Notes: generated by a model from the letters alone, not told the origin. Positions 42,881-52,645 are shown, counted from the first letter of the stretch. The stretch is 64,000 nt of DNA from Hyphomicrobiales bacterium (GCA_039973685.1 JBDWKL010000028.1:1-64000); one strand, 5' to 3'. A program made the numbers and translations.

Positions 42881-44188
42881 ATGAAAGCATTTAAGAGCTG
42901 TATGTTGGCAGCTGCGTTCACAACGACTACTGCATTGACAGCATTCGCTGGCGAACTAACGATTGCGACTGTAAACAACGGTCACATGGTAGAAATGCAA
43001 AAGTTTACACCGGAATTCGAAAAAGCGAATCCTGGTATCAAACTTAACTGGGTAACACTTGAAGAAGGCACTCTACGCCAACGTGTTACAACAGACATCG
43101 CCACTAAAGGCGGCCAATTCGACGTTATGACAATTGGTATGTACGAAGCACCGATCTGGGGTAAGCAAAATTGGCTTGTTCCGTTGGAATTCGATGCTAG
43201 CTACGATGTTGATGACATCTTGCCAGCTATGCGCGGTGGCTTGAGCTACGATGGTAAGCTTTATGCTGCACCATTCTACGGCGAAAGCTCAATGATCATG
43301 TACCGTAAGGACTTGGTTGAGGGCGCTGGTCTTAAAATCGAAGACAACCCAAGCTGGGATCACATTAAAGATGTAGCTGCAGCACTTCACAAGCCAGATG
43401 ATGGCGTGTTTGGTATCTGCTTGCGCGGTAAACCAGGCTGGGGCGACAACATGGCGTTTATTACGACCATGGCAAACAGCTTCGGCGCACAATGGTTTAA
43501 TCAAGACTGGACACCAGCACTTGATAGCCCAGAGTGGGAAGCTGCTGTATCATTCTATGTAGACCTTCTAACTAAATATGGTCCTCCAGGATCAGAAGGT
43601 AATTCATTCAATGAAATCCTCGCACTCATCAACGAAGGTCGTTGTGGTATGTGGATTGATGCAACAATTGCTGCGTCATTCGTAACAGATCCAAAACAGT
43701 CTAAAGTTGCTGATAAGATGGCTTTCGCACAAGCTCCACAGAAAGTGACCACTAAGGGCGCTAACTGGCTTTGGGCTTGGTCTCTTGCGATCCCTGCTGG
43801 ATCAAAGCAAGCTGACGATGCTAAAAAGTTCATCGAATGGGCGACATCTAAAGAGTACATCGAGCTTGTAGCTTCAAGAAACGGCTGGGGAAGTGTTCCA
43901 ACTGGTACACGTCAGTCTACTTACGACAATCCTAAGTTCCAGGAAGCTGCGACTTTTGATGAAGCCGAGCTTAAAGCTATCCTTTCTGCTAACCCAGAAG
44001 ATTCAACGCTGAACCCATCACCATATGTTGGTGTACAGTTCGCTGCGATCCCTGAGTTCCAGTCAATTGGTGTTGCGGTAGGTCAGCAAATGACAGCTGC
44101 ACTTGCTGGACAAATCTCAGTTAAGGAAGCTTTGAAGAACTCCCAAGCAGCTGCCGACCGCGAAATGCGCAAGGCTGGCTATTACTAA
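42881..44188 (+). CDS. smoE: Polyol (sorbitol/mannitol) ABC transporter substrate-binding protein
   Basis: A 435-aa periplasmic binding protein with a signal peptide (about residues 1-23, ending LTAFA-GE). It belongs to the extracellular solute-binding family 1 and has features of the SmoE/MtlE polyol group (FDVMTIGMYEAPIWGKQNW, YAAPFYGESSMIMYRKDL, IPAGSKQADDAKKFIEW). RBS GGGAGG is strong. It is the first gene of an operon with smoF, smoG, an AraC regulator, a polyol dehydrogenase, smoK and a sugar kinase, which fixes the substrate class. A terminator hairpin directly follows, giving it higher expression than the permeases. Its codon use looks optimised. Confidence 0.93.
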   Translation: MKAFKSCMLAAAFTTTTALTAFAGELTIATVNNGHMVEMQKFTPEFEKANPGIKLNWVTLEEGTLRQRVTTDIATKGGQFDVMTIGMYEAPIWGKQNWLVPLEFDASYDVDDILPAMRGGLSYDGKLYAAPFYGESSMIMYRKDLVEGAGLKIEDNPSWDHIKDVAAALHKPDDGVFGICLRGKPGWGDNMAFITTMANSFGAQWFNQDWTPALDSPEWEAAVSFYVDLLTKYGPPGSEGNSFNEILALINEGRCGMWIDATIAASFVTDPKQSKVADKMAFAQAPQKVTTKGANWLWAWSLAIPAGSKQADDAKKFIEWATSKEYIELVASRNGWGSVPTGTRQSTYDNPKFQEAATFDEAELKAILSANPEDSTLNPSPYVGVQFAAIPEFQSIGVAVGQQMTAALAGQISVKEALKNSQAAADREMRKAGYY

Positions 44189-44238
44189 GAAGTAGTCGAT
44201 GATCCGGTTTGGATGATTTCCGGAGCATCTACGTAACG

Positions 44239-44269
44239 GCTCTGGTGCCTCGTGCACCAGAGCTTTTTT
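44239..44269 (+). terminator. Intra-operon terminator hairpin between smoE and smoF
   Basis: Perfect arms GCTCTGGTGC (44239-44248) and GCACCAGAGC (44254-44263) around CTCGT, followed by TTTTTT. It sits 50 bp after smoE and 17 bp before smoF, so it probably causes partial termination. Confidence 0.85.
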
Positions 44270-44285
44270 CCACCGAGGAGGCATC

Positions 44286-45146
44286 ATGAATCCGACTTTA
44301 GCAAGATGGCTGCAAGCGCCGAGCATTATCTTATTGCTCATATGGATGATTGTGCCACTGTCAATGACAGTTTATTTCTCGACCCAGCGCTACCTGTTGC
44401 AGAAGCCTCAGTTGTCTGGATTTATTGGGTGGTCGAACTACGAGTTCTTCTATACCGATCCTCGTTTTTGGCCTGCCGTATTAAATACGCTTATTTTGGT
44501 TGGCTCCGTCCTCGCAATAACAGTATTCTTAGGCCTCGCGATTGCTATTTTGATTGACCGTCCATTCCCTGGTCGGGGCATTGCGCGGGTCATGTTGATT
44601 TCTCCATTCTTTATCATGCCAACAGTCAATGCGCTGCTTTGGAAAAACATGATGATGGACCCTATTCAAGGTCTACTCGCCGTTGTATCTCGCTTCTTTG
44701 GGGCTACCCCCATCGAATGGCTCGCAGATCTCCCGCTCTTTTCTATCATATTGATAGTGAGTTGGCAGTGGACCCCGTTTGCTATCCTTATTTTCATGAC
44801 CTCTTTGCAAAGTCAGGATCGTGAACAAATGGAAGCTGCCACCCTTGATGGTGCAGGCTTCTGGGCAAAATTCTGGAATCTAACGCTGCCTCATTTGGCT
44901 CGACCGATCTCAATTGTGATTATGATCCAGATGATTTTCCACCTCTCAGTTTTCGCTGAAATCCTTGTCACAACAAGTGGCGGACCTGGTACTTCATCGA
45001 CGAACTTAACATTCCTCATCTACCAAGAAGCTCTCTTTGGCTTTGACGTTGGTAGCGCTTCGGCGGGTGGCGTTTTTGCGATCATCTTAGCTAATATTGT
45101 CGCATACTTCCTCGTGAAGGCTGTCGGCAAAAATCTAACGGTTTAA
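44286..45146 (+). CDS. smoF: Polyol ABC transporter permease
   Basis: A 286-aa inner-membrane permease of the MalF-like class with six hydrophobic segments. The cytoplasmic EAA loop, which contacts the ATPase, reads EAATLDGAGFWAKFWNLTLP. The start ATG has GAGGAGG close upstream. It pairs with the SmoG-like permease 12 bp downstream, binds the SmoK ATPase encoded later in the same operon, and receives substrate from SmoE. Confidence 0.93.
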   Translation: MNPTLARWLQAPSIILLLIWMIVPLSMTVYFSTQRYLLQKPQLSGFIGWSNYEFFYTDPRFWPAVLNTLILVGSVLAITVFLGLAIAILIDRPFPGRGIARVMLISPFFIMPTVNALLWKNMMMDPIQGLLAVVSRFFGATPIEWLADLPLFSIILIVSWQWTPFAILIFMTSLQSQDREQMEAATLDGAGFWAKFWNLTLPHLARPISIVIMIQMIFHLSVFAEILVTTSGGPGTSSTNLTFLIYQEALFGFDVGSASAGGVFAIILANIVAYFLVKAVGKNLTV

Positions 45147-45158
45147 TTGGGTGTGGCT

Positions 45159-45989
45159 ATGACTGATAAACAAAAAGAAGTTCTCAAAAATCGGATTGCA
45201 ACGACCGCAGCATGGGTTGTAACGATCTTATTTTTCTTCCCAATTTTCTGGATGTTTTTGACAAGTTTCAAGACAGAAGGGCAGGCGATCGCAGTGCCAC
45301 CTTTGCTGTTCTTTGATCCGACAATTGAAAACTACACACTGATCAACGAGCGTACAGATTACGTGAAGCACGCTTGGAATTCGGTCATTACAAGTGTTGG
45401 CGGTACAGCTTTGGCTATGTTGATTGCTATCCCAAGTGCTTATGCAATGGCGTTTAGCCCGGGGCGTTGGACGAAAGACATTCTGCTTTGGATGCTTTCA
45501 ACGAAAATGCTTCCAGCTGTTGGTGTGCTTATGCCGATCTACCTGATTTCTCAGTATTTTGGTTTGCTCGATACACGCATTGCGCTGGTTATCATTTATT
45601 CACTGATCAACCTTCCGATTATCATGATGATCTTGTTCAATTATTTCCGCGAAATTCCGAAGGAAATTCTAGAAGCAAGTCGTATGGATGGAACATCGAC
45701 GATGAACGAGATTACCCAAATTGTTATGCCACTTGCATGGGGCGGTCTTGCTTCGACGGCGTTGTTGTCGATCGTCTTGTTGTGGAATGAAGCGTTTTGG
45801 TCGATTGCTTTGACTTCAGGTGATGCAGGTACCTTGGTATCTTTGGTTGCGTCATTCTCTAGTCCTGAAGGCTTGTTCTGGGCGAAACTGTCTGCCGTAT
45901 CAATGTTGGCATGTGCTCCTATCATGATCTTTGGGTGGCTTACTCAAAAGCAATTGGTGCAAGGCCTTACTTTCGGTGCGGTCAAATGA
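45159..45989 (+). CDS. smoG: Polyol ABC transporter permease
   Basis: A 276-aa permease of the MalG-like class with six membrane segments and an EAA loop (EASRMDGTSTMNEITQIVMP). The ATG at 45159 is chosen; a TTG directly after the smoF stop (45147) would add four residues. Its stop codon lies inside a small perfect hairpin (ATGATGAA/TTCATCAT, 45986-46004), which has no T-run and is probably not a terminator. Confidence 0.92.
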   Translation: MTDKQKEVLKNRIATTAAWVVTILFFFPIFWMFLTSFKTEGQAIAVPPLLFFDPTIENYTLINERTDYVKHAWNSVITSVGGTALAMLIAIPSAYAMAFSPGRWTKDILLWMLSTKMLPAVGVLMPIYLISQYFGLLDTRIALVIIYSLINLPIIMMILFNYFREIPKEILEASRMDGTSTMNEITQIVMPLAWGGLASTALLSIVLLWNEAFWSIALTSGDAGTLVSLVASFSSPEGLFWAKLSAVSMLACAPIMIFGWLTQKQLVQGLTFGAVK

Positions 45990-46049
45990 TGAAGCTTTCA
46001 TCATCTCCGACTCTATATTTGGCATTTTAATTGAAATTTGTGGTGAACG

Positions 46050-46946
46050 ATGTCGATTATTGAACCAGAACTTGAGTATGTGGATCGCGGGATACAAAGT
46101 ATCCGCTATCTTGAACATGGCTGGCCGACGAAACTTTGTCGTTGGCATAGCCATGCGGAGTACGAATTGCATTTCGTTGCTGAGACGCATGGAAAAGCAT
46201 TTATCGGCGATCATATCGGCGAATTCGAACCTGGTTCTTTGTTTTTGACAGGCCCATACCTACCGCACAATTGGATTACGGATGAGTACACCAATCCTAC
46301 ACCCGTGGATGTGCGTGATATGCTGGTTCAGTTTAGCCAAGAAAATATCGATCAGCTGACAAAGGCTTTTCCTGAATTTCGTGAGTTTGTTCCTTTGTTG
46401 GAATTGGCGAAATCGGGAATTGAGTTCACTGGTTTTAGCCCTGATATGGCTCGCACTCATTTAAAGCGCATCAGAGATGCAAAAGGGGTCGAGCGTATCG
46501 TCTCTTTTCTGCGCTTCTTATACAGATTGAATGAGCATGCCGAAAAACGGCCACTTTCAGTGGCTGGCATGGTTCATCCTGAAGGCAATTCGAAACAGGC
46601 CCGTATTGCAGAAGTTGTTGATTATATTTCCGGGAATTTTGCTGAAAATATCTCACTTGAGATTGTCGCCAAAATGGCCGGTATGAGCACAACATCTTTT
46701 TCTCGGAATTTTCAAATTGTAACTGGCAATAGATTTACGGAGTTCGTTAATCGGGTTCGCATCAGCCAAGCCTGTTCGTTGCTTTATTCAACGGACAAAC
46801 AGATCTCAACAATCTGCTTTGATGTAGGCTTTCAAAACCTAGCAAACTTCAACAGACAATTCCTGAAGATGAAGGGATTGACCCCCAAAGAATATCGAGA
46901 AATAGCCGTTAAAGGCCTTGTGTCCGATAGTTTGGAATTACAGTGA
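46050..46946 (+). CDS. AraC-family regulator inside the polyol operon
   Basis: A 298-aa regulator. The N-terminal cupin-type sensor domain (WHSHAEYELHFV, GDHIGEFEPGSLFLTGPYLP) would bind a sugar or polyol. The C-terminal AraC domain has two HTH motifs (LEIVAKMAGMSTTSFSRNF, ISTICFDVGFQNLANFNRQF). It lies between smoG and the dehydrogenase and overlaps the latter by 4 bp, so it is part of the operon. It probably activates the operon in response to mannitol, sorbitol or arabitol. Confidence 0.9.
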   Translation: MSIIEPELEYVDRGIQSIRYLEHGWPTKLCRWHSHAEYELHFVAETHGKAFIGDHIGEFEPGSLFLTGPYLPHNWITDEYTNPTPVDVRDMLVQFSQENIDQLTKAFPEFREFVPLLELAKSGIEFTGFSPDMARTHLKRIRDAKGVERIVSFLRFLYRLNEHAEKRPLSVAGMVHPEGNSKQARIAEVVDYISGNFAENISLEIVAKMAGMSTTSFSRNFQIVTGNRFTEFVNRVRISQACSLLYSTDKQISTICFDVGFQNLANFNRQFLKMKGLTPKEYREIAVKGLVSDSLELQ

Positions 46947-48373
46947 GTATCAGCCTAATGGACACGTGTAGTCCCGTAGTTAAGAAAACGAAATACGATA
47001 ATAAAGCGTGCGATATTGGCGTTTTACACCTAGGCTATGGTGCCTTTCACCGTGCTCACCAATCCGTTTATTTTGATGACTATATGGAATCAACTGGCGA
47101 TTTGCGCTGGGGTATTGCGGCTGTGAATTTGAGAGAGAGCGAAAGTGAATCTTTCAATGCAATCTCGGACAGTGATGGCTATTTACTGAAGACTATAGCT
47201 CCAAATGGCGATGAAACGTTTCGAATGGTGCGATCGCATTGCCGGTTTGCCGATTGGAGTAATGATAGTGATGAGGCAGAAAAGCTTGCGAGCTTGCCGA
47301 GTGTCCATATCATTTCTGTTACGGTTACAGAGAGCGGTTATTATCTAAACGACGATATGACGCTTAATCTCGATGATGAACTTATTTCGAGCGAAATCGC
47401 CGGTGAGAAATGCTGTTCAGTTTATGCTTATTTGCTGCGCGCTCTTAAAGGGCGGGCTGACACGATTGACCAACCGATTAACGTTTTTTGTTGCGACAAT
47501 ATTCGGGCAAACGGAAAAATGCTTTCGCGTAATTTCAAAGCTTATCTGAAAGCTTGTGGCGAAAACGAGTTGATTGATTGGGTCAATGAAAATGTTGGCT
47601 TTCCCTGTTCGATGGTGGACAAAATTACACCGCGCGCAACGGGAGCTTTGAAAACTGAGATCAAAGCACTCTTTCCTGGTCAATCTCTCAATCCAATTCA
47701 TGCCGAAGCGTTCTCGCAATGGGTATTAGAAGATAAATTTACAGCACCAACTCCCCAACTTGATAAAGTTGGTGTGGAAATTGTTGATGATGTTGACCCG
47801 TTTGAAGAGACCAAGATCAGAATATTGAATGGTGGGCATACAGCTCTTTGTTACTTGGGTGCTCTTGCCGGTTTAAATACATTTGACGAGATTATGGATC
47901 GGGCGGACCTGCTGCAATTCTATTACGATTTCGAGAAAAGCGAAGTTTTGCCAGGGCTTGATCTTGATGTGCCGTTTGACAAGAACGTCTATGTTGAGAC
48001 GGTTGCTGATCGCTTTTCTAATCCAGCGCTCGCTGATCAGCTGGAACGGATTTGTATGGATGGGTTTTCTAAGATGACCATCTATATTCGTCCAACGATC
48101 GAGTCATGCCTGGAGCAAGGCATAACGCCCTATAAGAGCTTCGCGAGTATTGCCAGTTGGTATGTTTATGCCAAGCGGTTCTCATTAGGTGAAGTACATA
48201 TTATTTATCATGAACCTTTGTGGGGGCAGCTTGAACCTCTCTTGGAGGTTGGCGCAGAAGAGAAATTTGCCAAAACAAAACAATTATGGGGGGACTTGCC
48301 TGAACGTTATGGCGAGTTCGTGCCTTGTATGTTGTCGGCAATTAAACAAATGGAGCAATCATGGCCGGTGTAA
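46943..48373 (+). CDS. mtlK: Mannitol dehydrogenase-family polyol oxidoreductase
   Basis: A 476-aa long-chain, metal-independent polyol dehydrogenase, NAD-linked. The N-terminal Rossmann region (IGVLHLGYGAFHRAHQSVY) and the conserved catalytic region FPCSMVDKITPR then KIRILNGGHTALCYLG are clear. It would convert mannitol to fructose, or D-arabinitol or sorbitol to the matching ketose; the family does not fix the substrate. The GTG start at 46943 overlaps the araC stop (GTGA); an in-frame ATG at 46958 is the alternative. It overlaps smoK by 13 bp. Confidence 0.9.
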   Translation: MSISLMDTCSPVVKKTKYDNKACDIGVLHLGYGAFHRAHQSVYFDDYMESTGDLRWGIAAVNLRESESESFNAISDSDGYLLKTIAPNGDETFRMVRSHCRFADWSNDSDEAEKLASLPSVHIISVTVTESGYYLNDDMTLNLDDELISSEIAGEKCCSVYAYLLRALKGRADTIDQPINVFCCDNIRANGKMLSRNFKAYLKACGENELIDWVNENVGFPCSMVDKITPRATGALKTEIKALFPGQSLNPIHAEAFSQWVLEDKFTAPTPQLDKVGVEIVDDVDPFEETKIRILNGGHTALCYLGALAGLNTFDEIMDRADLLQFYYDFEKSEVLPGLDLDVPFDKNVYVETVADRFSNPALADQLERICMDGFSKMTIYIRPTIESCLEQGITPYKSFASIASWYVYAKRFSLGEVHIIYHEPLWGQLEPLLEVGAEEKFAKTKQLWGDLPERYGEFVPCMLSAIKQMEQSWPV

Positions 48374-49419
48374 CAATTCAGAATGTAAAGAAGTCTTATG
48401 GCGATCTGCAGGTTATGCATGGCGTCGATTTAGATATTGAAGATGGTGAATTTGTCGTTTTTGTTGGACCATCTGGTTGCGGCAAATCTACATTGCTACG
48501 AATGATCGCTGGTCTTGAAGATATTACAAGCGGTGATGTGTCGATTGGCGATAATGTCGTAAACGATGTGGCGCCTTCAAAACGTGGTGTTGCTATGGTG
48601 TTTCAGACCTATGCGCTTTACCCACACATGACAGTTTATAACAATATGGCGTTTGGTTTAAAACAAGCCAAGACACCTGAAGCTGAAATTGAAAAACGCG
48701 TACGTGAAGCAGCTCGAATTCTCGACATCGAGAGCTATTTAGAACGTACACCGCGCGCTTTGTCAGGCGGCCAACGCCAACGTGTTGCCATTGGTCGTGC
48801 GATTGTACGTGAACCTCAGGTATTCCTATTCGACGAACCGTTATCAAACCTTGATGCAGCTCTTCGCGGCCAAACAAGGCTTGAAATCGCACGCCTTCAT
48901 GAGCGCCTTGGAGCGACGATGGTCTATGTAACCCATGACCAAGTTGAGGCGATGACACTCGCTGACAAAATTGTTGTTTTGCGGGATGGACGTGTTGAAC
49001 AAGTTGGCCCACCTATGGAGCTTTATAACCGCCCAGATAATCTGTTTGTGGCTAGTTTCATCGGCAGTCCAGCAATGAATTTCTTTGATGGCGAGGCTTC
49101 AGGTAAGAGTCTTGCTATTGGTGGCGCTAAGAAAATTAAAGTTGCCGCTGATGCATTGAGCAAAAACATAGTGATTGGGATTAGACCTGAACACTTGGTT
49201 AGCTGCACAAAAGCGCAAGCGCTTATTTCTGGTAAGCTTGACCTTATTGAGCAGCTTGGTGACCATGTGCTTGGACATATTACCACGGAGACTGGTGTTG
49301 AGTTTGTGGCTAAGGCTGTCGAATTAACAGGCGTCAAACGCGGTGATACTGTGCACTTCAATGCGGATCCTGAAAATATCCATATGTTTGATAAAGACAG
49401 TGGAGGGCGCTTGCGGTGA
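48361..49419 (+). CDS. smoK: Polyol ABC transporter ATP-binding protein
   Basis: A 352-aa MalK-type ATPase. Walker A is GPSGCGKST, the ABC signature LSGGQRQRVAIGRA, Walker B VFLFDEPLSNLD, and the switch His lies in VYVTHDQVEAM. The C-terminal roughly 110 residues form a TOBE/OB regulatory domain (IGIRPEHL). It energises the SmoEFG system. Overlaps of 13 bp with the dehydrogenase and 4 bp with the kinase show tight translational coupling. Confidence 0.95.
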   Translation: MAGVTIQNVKKSYGDLQVMHGVDLDIEDGEFVVFVGPSGCGKSTLLRMIAGLEDITSGDVSIGDNVVNDVAPSKRGVAMVFQTYALYPHMTVYNNMAFGLKQAKTPEAEIEKRVREAARILDIESYLERTPRALSGGQRQRVAIGRAIVREPQVFLFDEPLSNLDAALRGQTRLEIARLHERLGATMVYVTHDQVEAMTLADKIVVLRDGRVEQVGPPMELYNRPDNLFVASFIGSPAMNFFDGEASGKSLAIGGAKKIKVAADALSKNIVIGIRPEHLVSCTKAQALISGKLDLIEQLGDHVLGHITTETGVEFVAKAVELTGVKRGDTVHFNADPENIHMFDKDSGGRLR

Positions 49420-50342
49420 TCATTTGCTGCGGCGAAGCATTAATTGATATGCTTCCTCGTCAACTACCAAGCGGCGAGGATGTGTTTTATCCTGTCGCTG
49501 GCGGGGCGATTTTTAATACAGCAATAGCATTGGGGCGGCTTGGCCTCGATGCTGGAATGGTAAGCGGCATCTCTTCGGATATGTTTGGCGATCAATTGAT
49601 CGAAGCGCTTCAAAATTCCAAAGTTGATACCCAATATTGTGTCCGAATTGACCAACCGACAACGCTTGCTTTTGTTAAGCTAACAAACGGCCAAGCACAG
49701 TATTCGTTTTTTGATGAAAATTCTGCTGGGCGCTCGTTGAGTGCCGATAAAATTCCAAGTTTTTCTCAAGCGATTAGCGCATTTCACTTTGGTGCCATAA
49801 GCCTTATCCCAGAGCCCTGTGGTTCCGCTTATGAGGCGTTGCTGACAGATAATGCCCCACATAGCGTTATTTCGCTGGACCCTAATATCCGCACAAGTTT
49901 CATTACTGATGCAATCAGCCACCGTGCCCGCATCAATCGCATGATCTCAAAGGCTGATATTGTGAAGGTATCTGACGAGGACCTTGATTGGATTATCGAG
50001 GGCGGCGATCATCATTCAGCGATTGATAAGTGGCTGCAAGAAGGCGTGAAAGTCGTCTTAATGACAGAAGGCTCTGCGGGGGTTACAGCTTATAACAAAG
50101 CTGGAAAGTGCCACCAGAGCGCAAAAAAGGTCGAGGTCGTCGATACAATTGGCGCCGGTGATACGTTCAATGCGGGCTTCTTGGCGGGCCTTGAAGAGAA
50201 GGGGTGTTTAACAAAGACGGCCCTTGCTGACATTAGCAATGATAATCTACATCATGCTTTGAATATGGCGAACAATGTCGCCGCCTATACAGTTTCCCAA
50301 GCGGGCGCTGTTCCGCCTTGGCGTGAGCAAATCGGCTCGTAA
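49416..50342 (+). CDS. PfkB-family sugar kinase, probably fructokinase
   Basis: A 308-aa ribokinase-fold kinase. The N-terminal substrate region is GEALIDMLP followed by the GG-containing segment PVAGGAIFNTAIALGRLG. PfkB signature 2, with the catalytic Asp and anion hole, is DTIGAGDTFNAGFLAGL. The GTG start overlaps the smoK stop (GTGA). As the last gene of the polyol operon it should phosphorylate the ketose made by the dehydrogenase, most simply fructose to fructose-6-phosphate. No intrinsic T-run terminator follows, only inverted repeats at 50394-50457. Confidence 0.9.
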   Translation: MIICCGEALIDMLPRQLPSGEDVFYPVAGGAIFNTAIALGRLGLDAGMVSGISSDMFGDQLIEALQNSKVDTQYCVRIDQPTTLAFVKLTNGQAQYSFFDENSAGRSLSADKIPSFSQAISAFHFGAISLIPEPCGSAYEALLTDNAPHSVISLDPNIRTSFITDAISHRARINRMISKADIVKVSDEDLDWIIEGGDHHSAIDKWLQEGVKVVLMTEGSAGVTAYNKAGKCHQSAKKVEVVDTIGAGDTFNAGFLAGLEEKGCLTKTALADISNDNLHHALNMANNVAAYTVSQAGAVPPWREQIGS

Positions 50343-50393
50343 TCAATATTTGAACGCCAATTCAGGCTGATTAACGTGCATTTTTGTGCGAAA

Positions 50394-50457
50394 TTTCCAA
50401 GTAATTTGGGTTGCGTAGCTCATTTAACTTGGAAACTATACTGTCAATTTAGACAGT
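50394..50457. repeat. Nested inverted repeats after the kinase gene
   Basis: TTTCCAAGT (50394-50402) pairs with ACTTGGAAA (50427-50435), followed by ACTGTC (50440-50445) and GACAGT (50452-50457) around AATTTA. They may form two consecutive hairpins ending the polyol transcript. Confidence 0.5.
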
Positions 50458-51119
50458 TTCTTCTCCCTCAATTATTCTAGCTTGTTGTGCTCTTTCCATG
50501 CATTGTTGTGTGGATTTGCACCTGCACGGCTGTATCCGTTTGTAAATTAAAAGGCTAATTCAAGTGCGTACTATTGCTTGAAAAACGGGGGTTTGGGCAG
50601 CGAATTCACCTTGTGTTTCAGGTGTTACATGTGATTCCATAAGCTTTCAAACGATACGAAATTTGCGCAAAACTTGTATTATTTCTCGTGTCGAAATTAT
50701 TAGGTTGTTCGATTCGACGGTTCGTCTTTTTCAGAAAGGCGAGTCGGCATGAAAAGATTCAAGGCACTGGTGGTTTATTGACGCAAATCCAATATAAAAA
50801 CTTGTCAAGTCCACGATTTTCCATAACGGTCGGAACATTAGTTTGGGTTGATGCTAATTTGCAACATGACATTTTTTGGGGTGTATTTTTTTGAAAAAGA
50901 AGATTGATTAAAGTCTTACGAGTTAAATTCTAAGTTATTGTAATTTAATATAAAATTTTACTAAAAATGATAATTTCGACCACTTAATAAAATAATGGAA
51001 CTGTTAAGCATATCGATTTTCAAGACAAAAATGTACATCTTTAAGGTTGTTTAGTATTGGTGATTTGGAGAAATGGCCGAGTTTTCCAGTCAATCGCTTC
51101 GTTTATGCCTCGTTAACTA

Positions 51120-51149
51120 TTGACGTTTTTCCCTTCAATCGTGGATATT
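51120..51149 (+). promoter_or_regulatory. Candidate promoter of the barrel protein gene
   Basis: TTGACG (51120-51125) and GATATT (51144-51149) with an 18-bp spacer, about 65 bp before the start ATG. A moderate match to sigma-70 hexamers. Confidence 0.35.
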
Positions 51150-51214
51150 TAGGCCATGTGACGGGTGTGTTTACCCTTACATACCCAACCACTTGTGATT
51201 TATGGAGGATTACA

Positions 51215-52645
51215 ATGATCGAAAATATGGAAAGAGCGGAGACATTAGGGCAACGCTTGATCGGGGCAGGACGCAACAGCGCACTAGCTCTTCTAACTAC
51301 TACAATGCTGGTTTTCCCAATGGTGGGCACAGCCAACGCAGCAGACCTTGAAGAAATTCAAGCACCAGCTGCTGAAGAAGATCCACTAACACTATTTGGT
51401 GGCCGTTTGAAAATTGGTTTGGGTGCTGCACAGCACTTCAATGCACTTGAGGCAGATTCTGACTCAGCATTCTTCCCAATCAATGCAGACACAGACCCAA
51501 GCTTCCAGCGTCTTCGCTTTAACTTGGAACTAACTTTCCACATCACAGACAACATTTTCGCGTTTGTTGATATTGCGGAAGAGCCAAATGACTTCCAAGG
51601 TCTAGACCCATTCTCATTGAACCAAGACTTCGGTTTCATTGATTTGAACCTTACAGGTTTGGCTGGCCTCGACGATGGTCCAGAAGTTCACTTGAAAACT
51701 GGTAACATCGGTGTTGGTACATTTGATGGCTTGCACAGCTTCTCAGATGGTTCTGTTGTTCAGGGCAACCCATTGATCGGTAACTCACCAACAAGTTTTG
51801 GTACTGCTCAATCAGGCGCACAGCTTGTAATCTCCGATCAGCTTGATGGCTTTGTTAAGTCATACAGCGCTGACGTAGCGGTTACAGTTCCAACATTTGG
51901 TGGCGATTCAAACCCAGACAAAGGCTTCAACCTTTTGGTTGGTGCAGGTGTAGATACAACATCTGGTCTATCATTCAGCACACGCTTCTTCCTTGGTGGC
52001 GGTGGCGACCAAATCGGTCAGGGTGATTCTGTTGCAGTTGGTAACGTTGCAGGCATTTTCTCACTTGACGGCGTACAGACTGATGGCTTGTTTGCTGGTG
52101 ACGGCGACAACTACTTCCTAGCTTCAAACAACCGCTTCGGTGGTAACGGTGGCAATGGTGATGGTCAGTCATCACGTATTTTCCACCAAAACTTGTTGCC
52201 AGGTGTTGATGGTCAAATCCTTCAGTTCAACGCGCAATACCGTTCACAGAACTTCGGTCCAGGCACATTGATCCGTGCATGGGGTGGTTTTGCTGAATCA
52301 GATTTCTCGTTTGTTGATGCAGACGGTAACCAAACTTCTGGTGGTAACCCAAATACTATCGGTGTTATCGAACGTGAAAGCTCAATTTCTTTCTGGGGTG
52401 TAGGCATTCAGCAGTTCTTGTTGAAAGACAAGTTCTACGTAGCTGGTCGCTTTACTCAAGTTAGAAACACAACAGATGATGTTGATGGTGGTAACCTTGA
52501 GCGCCTACAAGTTGGTGCTGGTTGGTTCATCGATGAGCGTTCACTATTCAAAGTTGAATATGTAAACCAAGACGAAGATGAAAACTCTGCAGGCGATACC
52601 GGTGGTTTCGACGGTATTGTTACTGAATTGTCTGTACGTTTTTAG
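51215..52645 (+). CDS. Abundant outer-membrane beta-barrel protein of unknown family
   Basis: A 476-aa precursor. The ATG at 51215 has GGAGG upstream and gives a long-n-region signal peptide (hydrophobic ALALLTTTMLVFPMVGTANA). The mature part is strand-rich with alternating hydrophobic residues and many Gly, Asn and Asp loops. It ends in ELSVRF, a terminal Phe typical of outer-membrane barrels assembled by BamA. Strongly biased codon use and a good terminator suggest high expression. It is not a clear match to the usual alphaproteobacterial porins I know. It could be a porin or another passive channel, perhaps serving the polyol operon upstream, but that link is only positional. Confidence 0.75.
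   Translation: MIENMERAETLGQRLIGAGRNSALALLTTTMLVFPMVGTANAADLEEIQAPAAEEDPLTLFGGRLKIGLGAAQHFNALEADSDSAFFPINADTDPSFQRLRFNLELTFHITDNIFAFVDIAEEPNDFQGLDPFSLNQDFGFIDLNLTGLAGLDDGPEVHLKTGNIGVGTFDGLHSFSDGSVVQGNPLIGNSPTSFGTAQSGAQLVISDQLDGFVKSYSADVAVTVPTFGGDSNPDKGFNLLVGAGVDTTSGLSFSTRFFLGGGGDQIGQGDSVAVGNVAGIFSLDGVQTDGLFAGDGDNYFLASNNRFGGNGGNGDGQSSRIFHQNLLPGVDGQILQFNAQYRSQNFGPGTLIRAWGGFAESDFSFVDADGNQTSGGNPNTIGVIERESSISFWGVGIQQFLLKDKFYVAGRFTQVRNTTDDVDGGNLERLQVGAGWFIDERSLFKVEYVNQDEDENSAGDTGGFDGIVTELSVRF

Larger units (their letters stand above)
50343..51214. other. Long AT-rich intergenic region before the outer-membrane protein gene
   Basis: 872 bp without a credible coding frame. The left part has inverted repeats (see 50394-50457). 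The middle (50600-50800) has short hairpins, such as CACCT/AGGTG and a CGA-rich one, that could belong to a small RNA, but nothing is decisive. The right end holds the promoter of the barrel protein. Confidence 0.45.

Noticed and set aside
45986-46004. Terminator after smoG
   Set aside because: A perfect small hairpin is present, but it is AT-rich, includes the stop codon and lacks a T-run.
50688-50894. 68-codon frame in the gap before the barrel gene
   Set aside because: No RBS, odd composition and AT-rich non-coding context.
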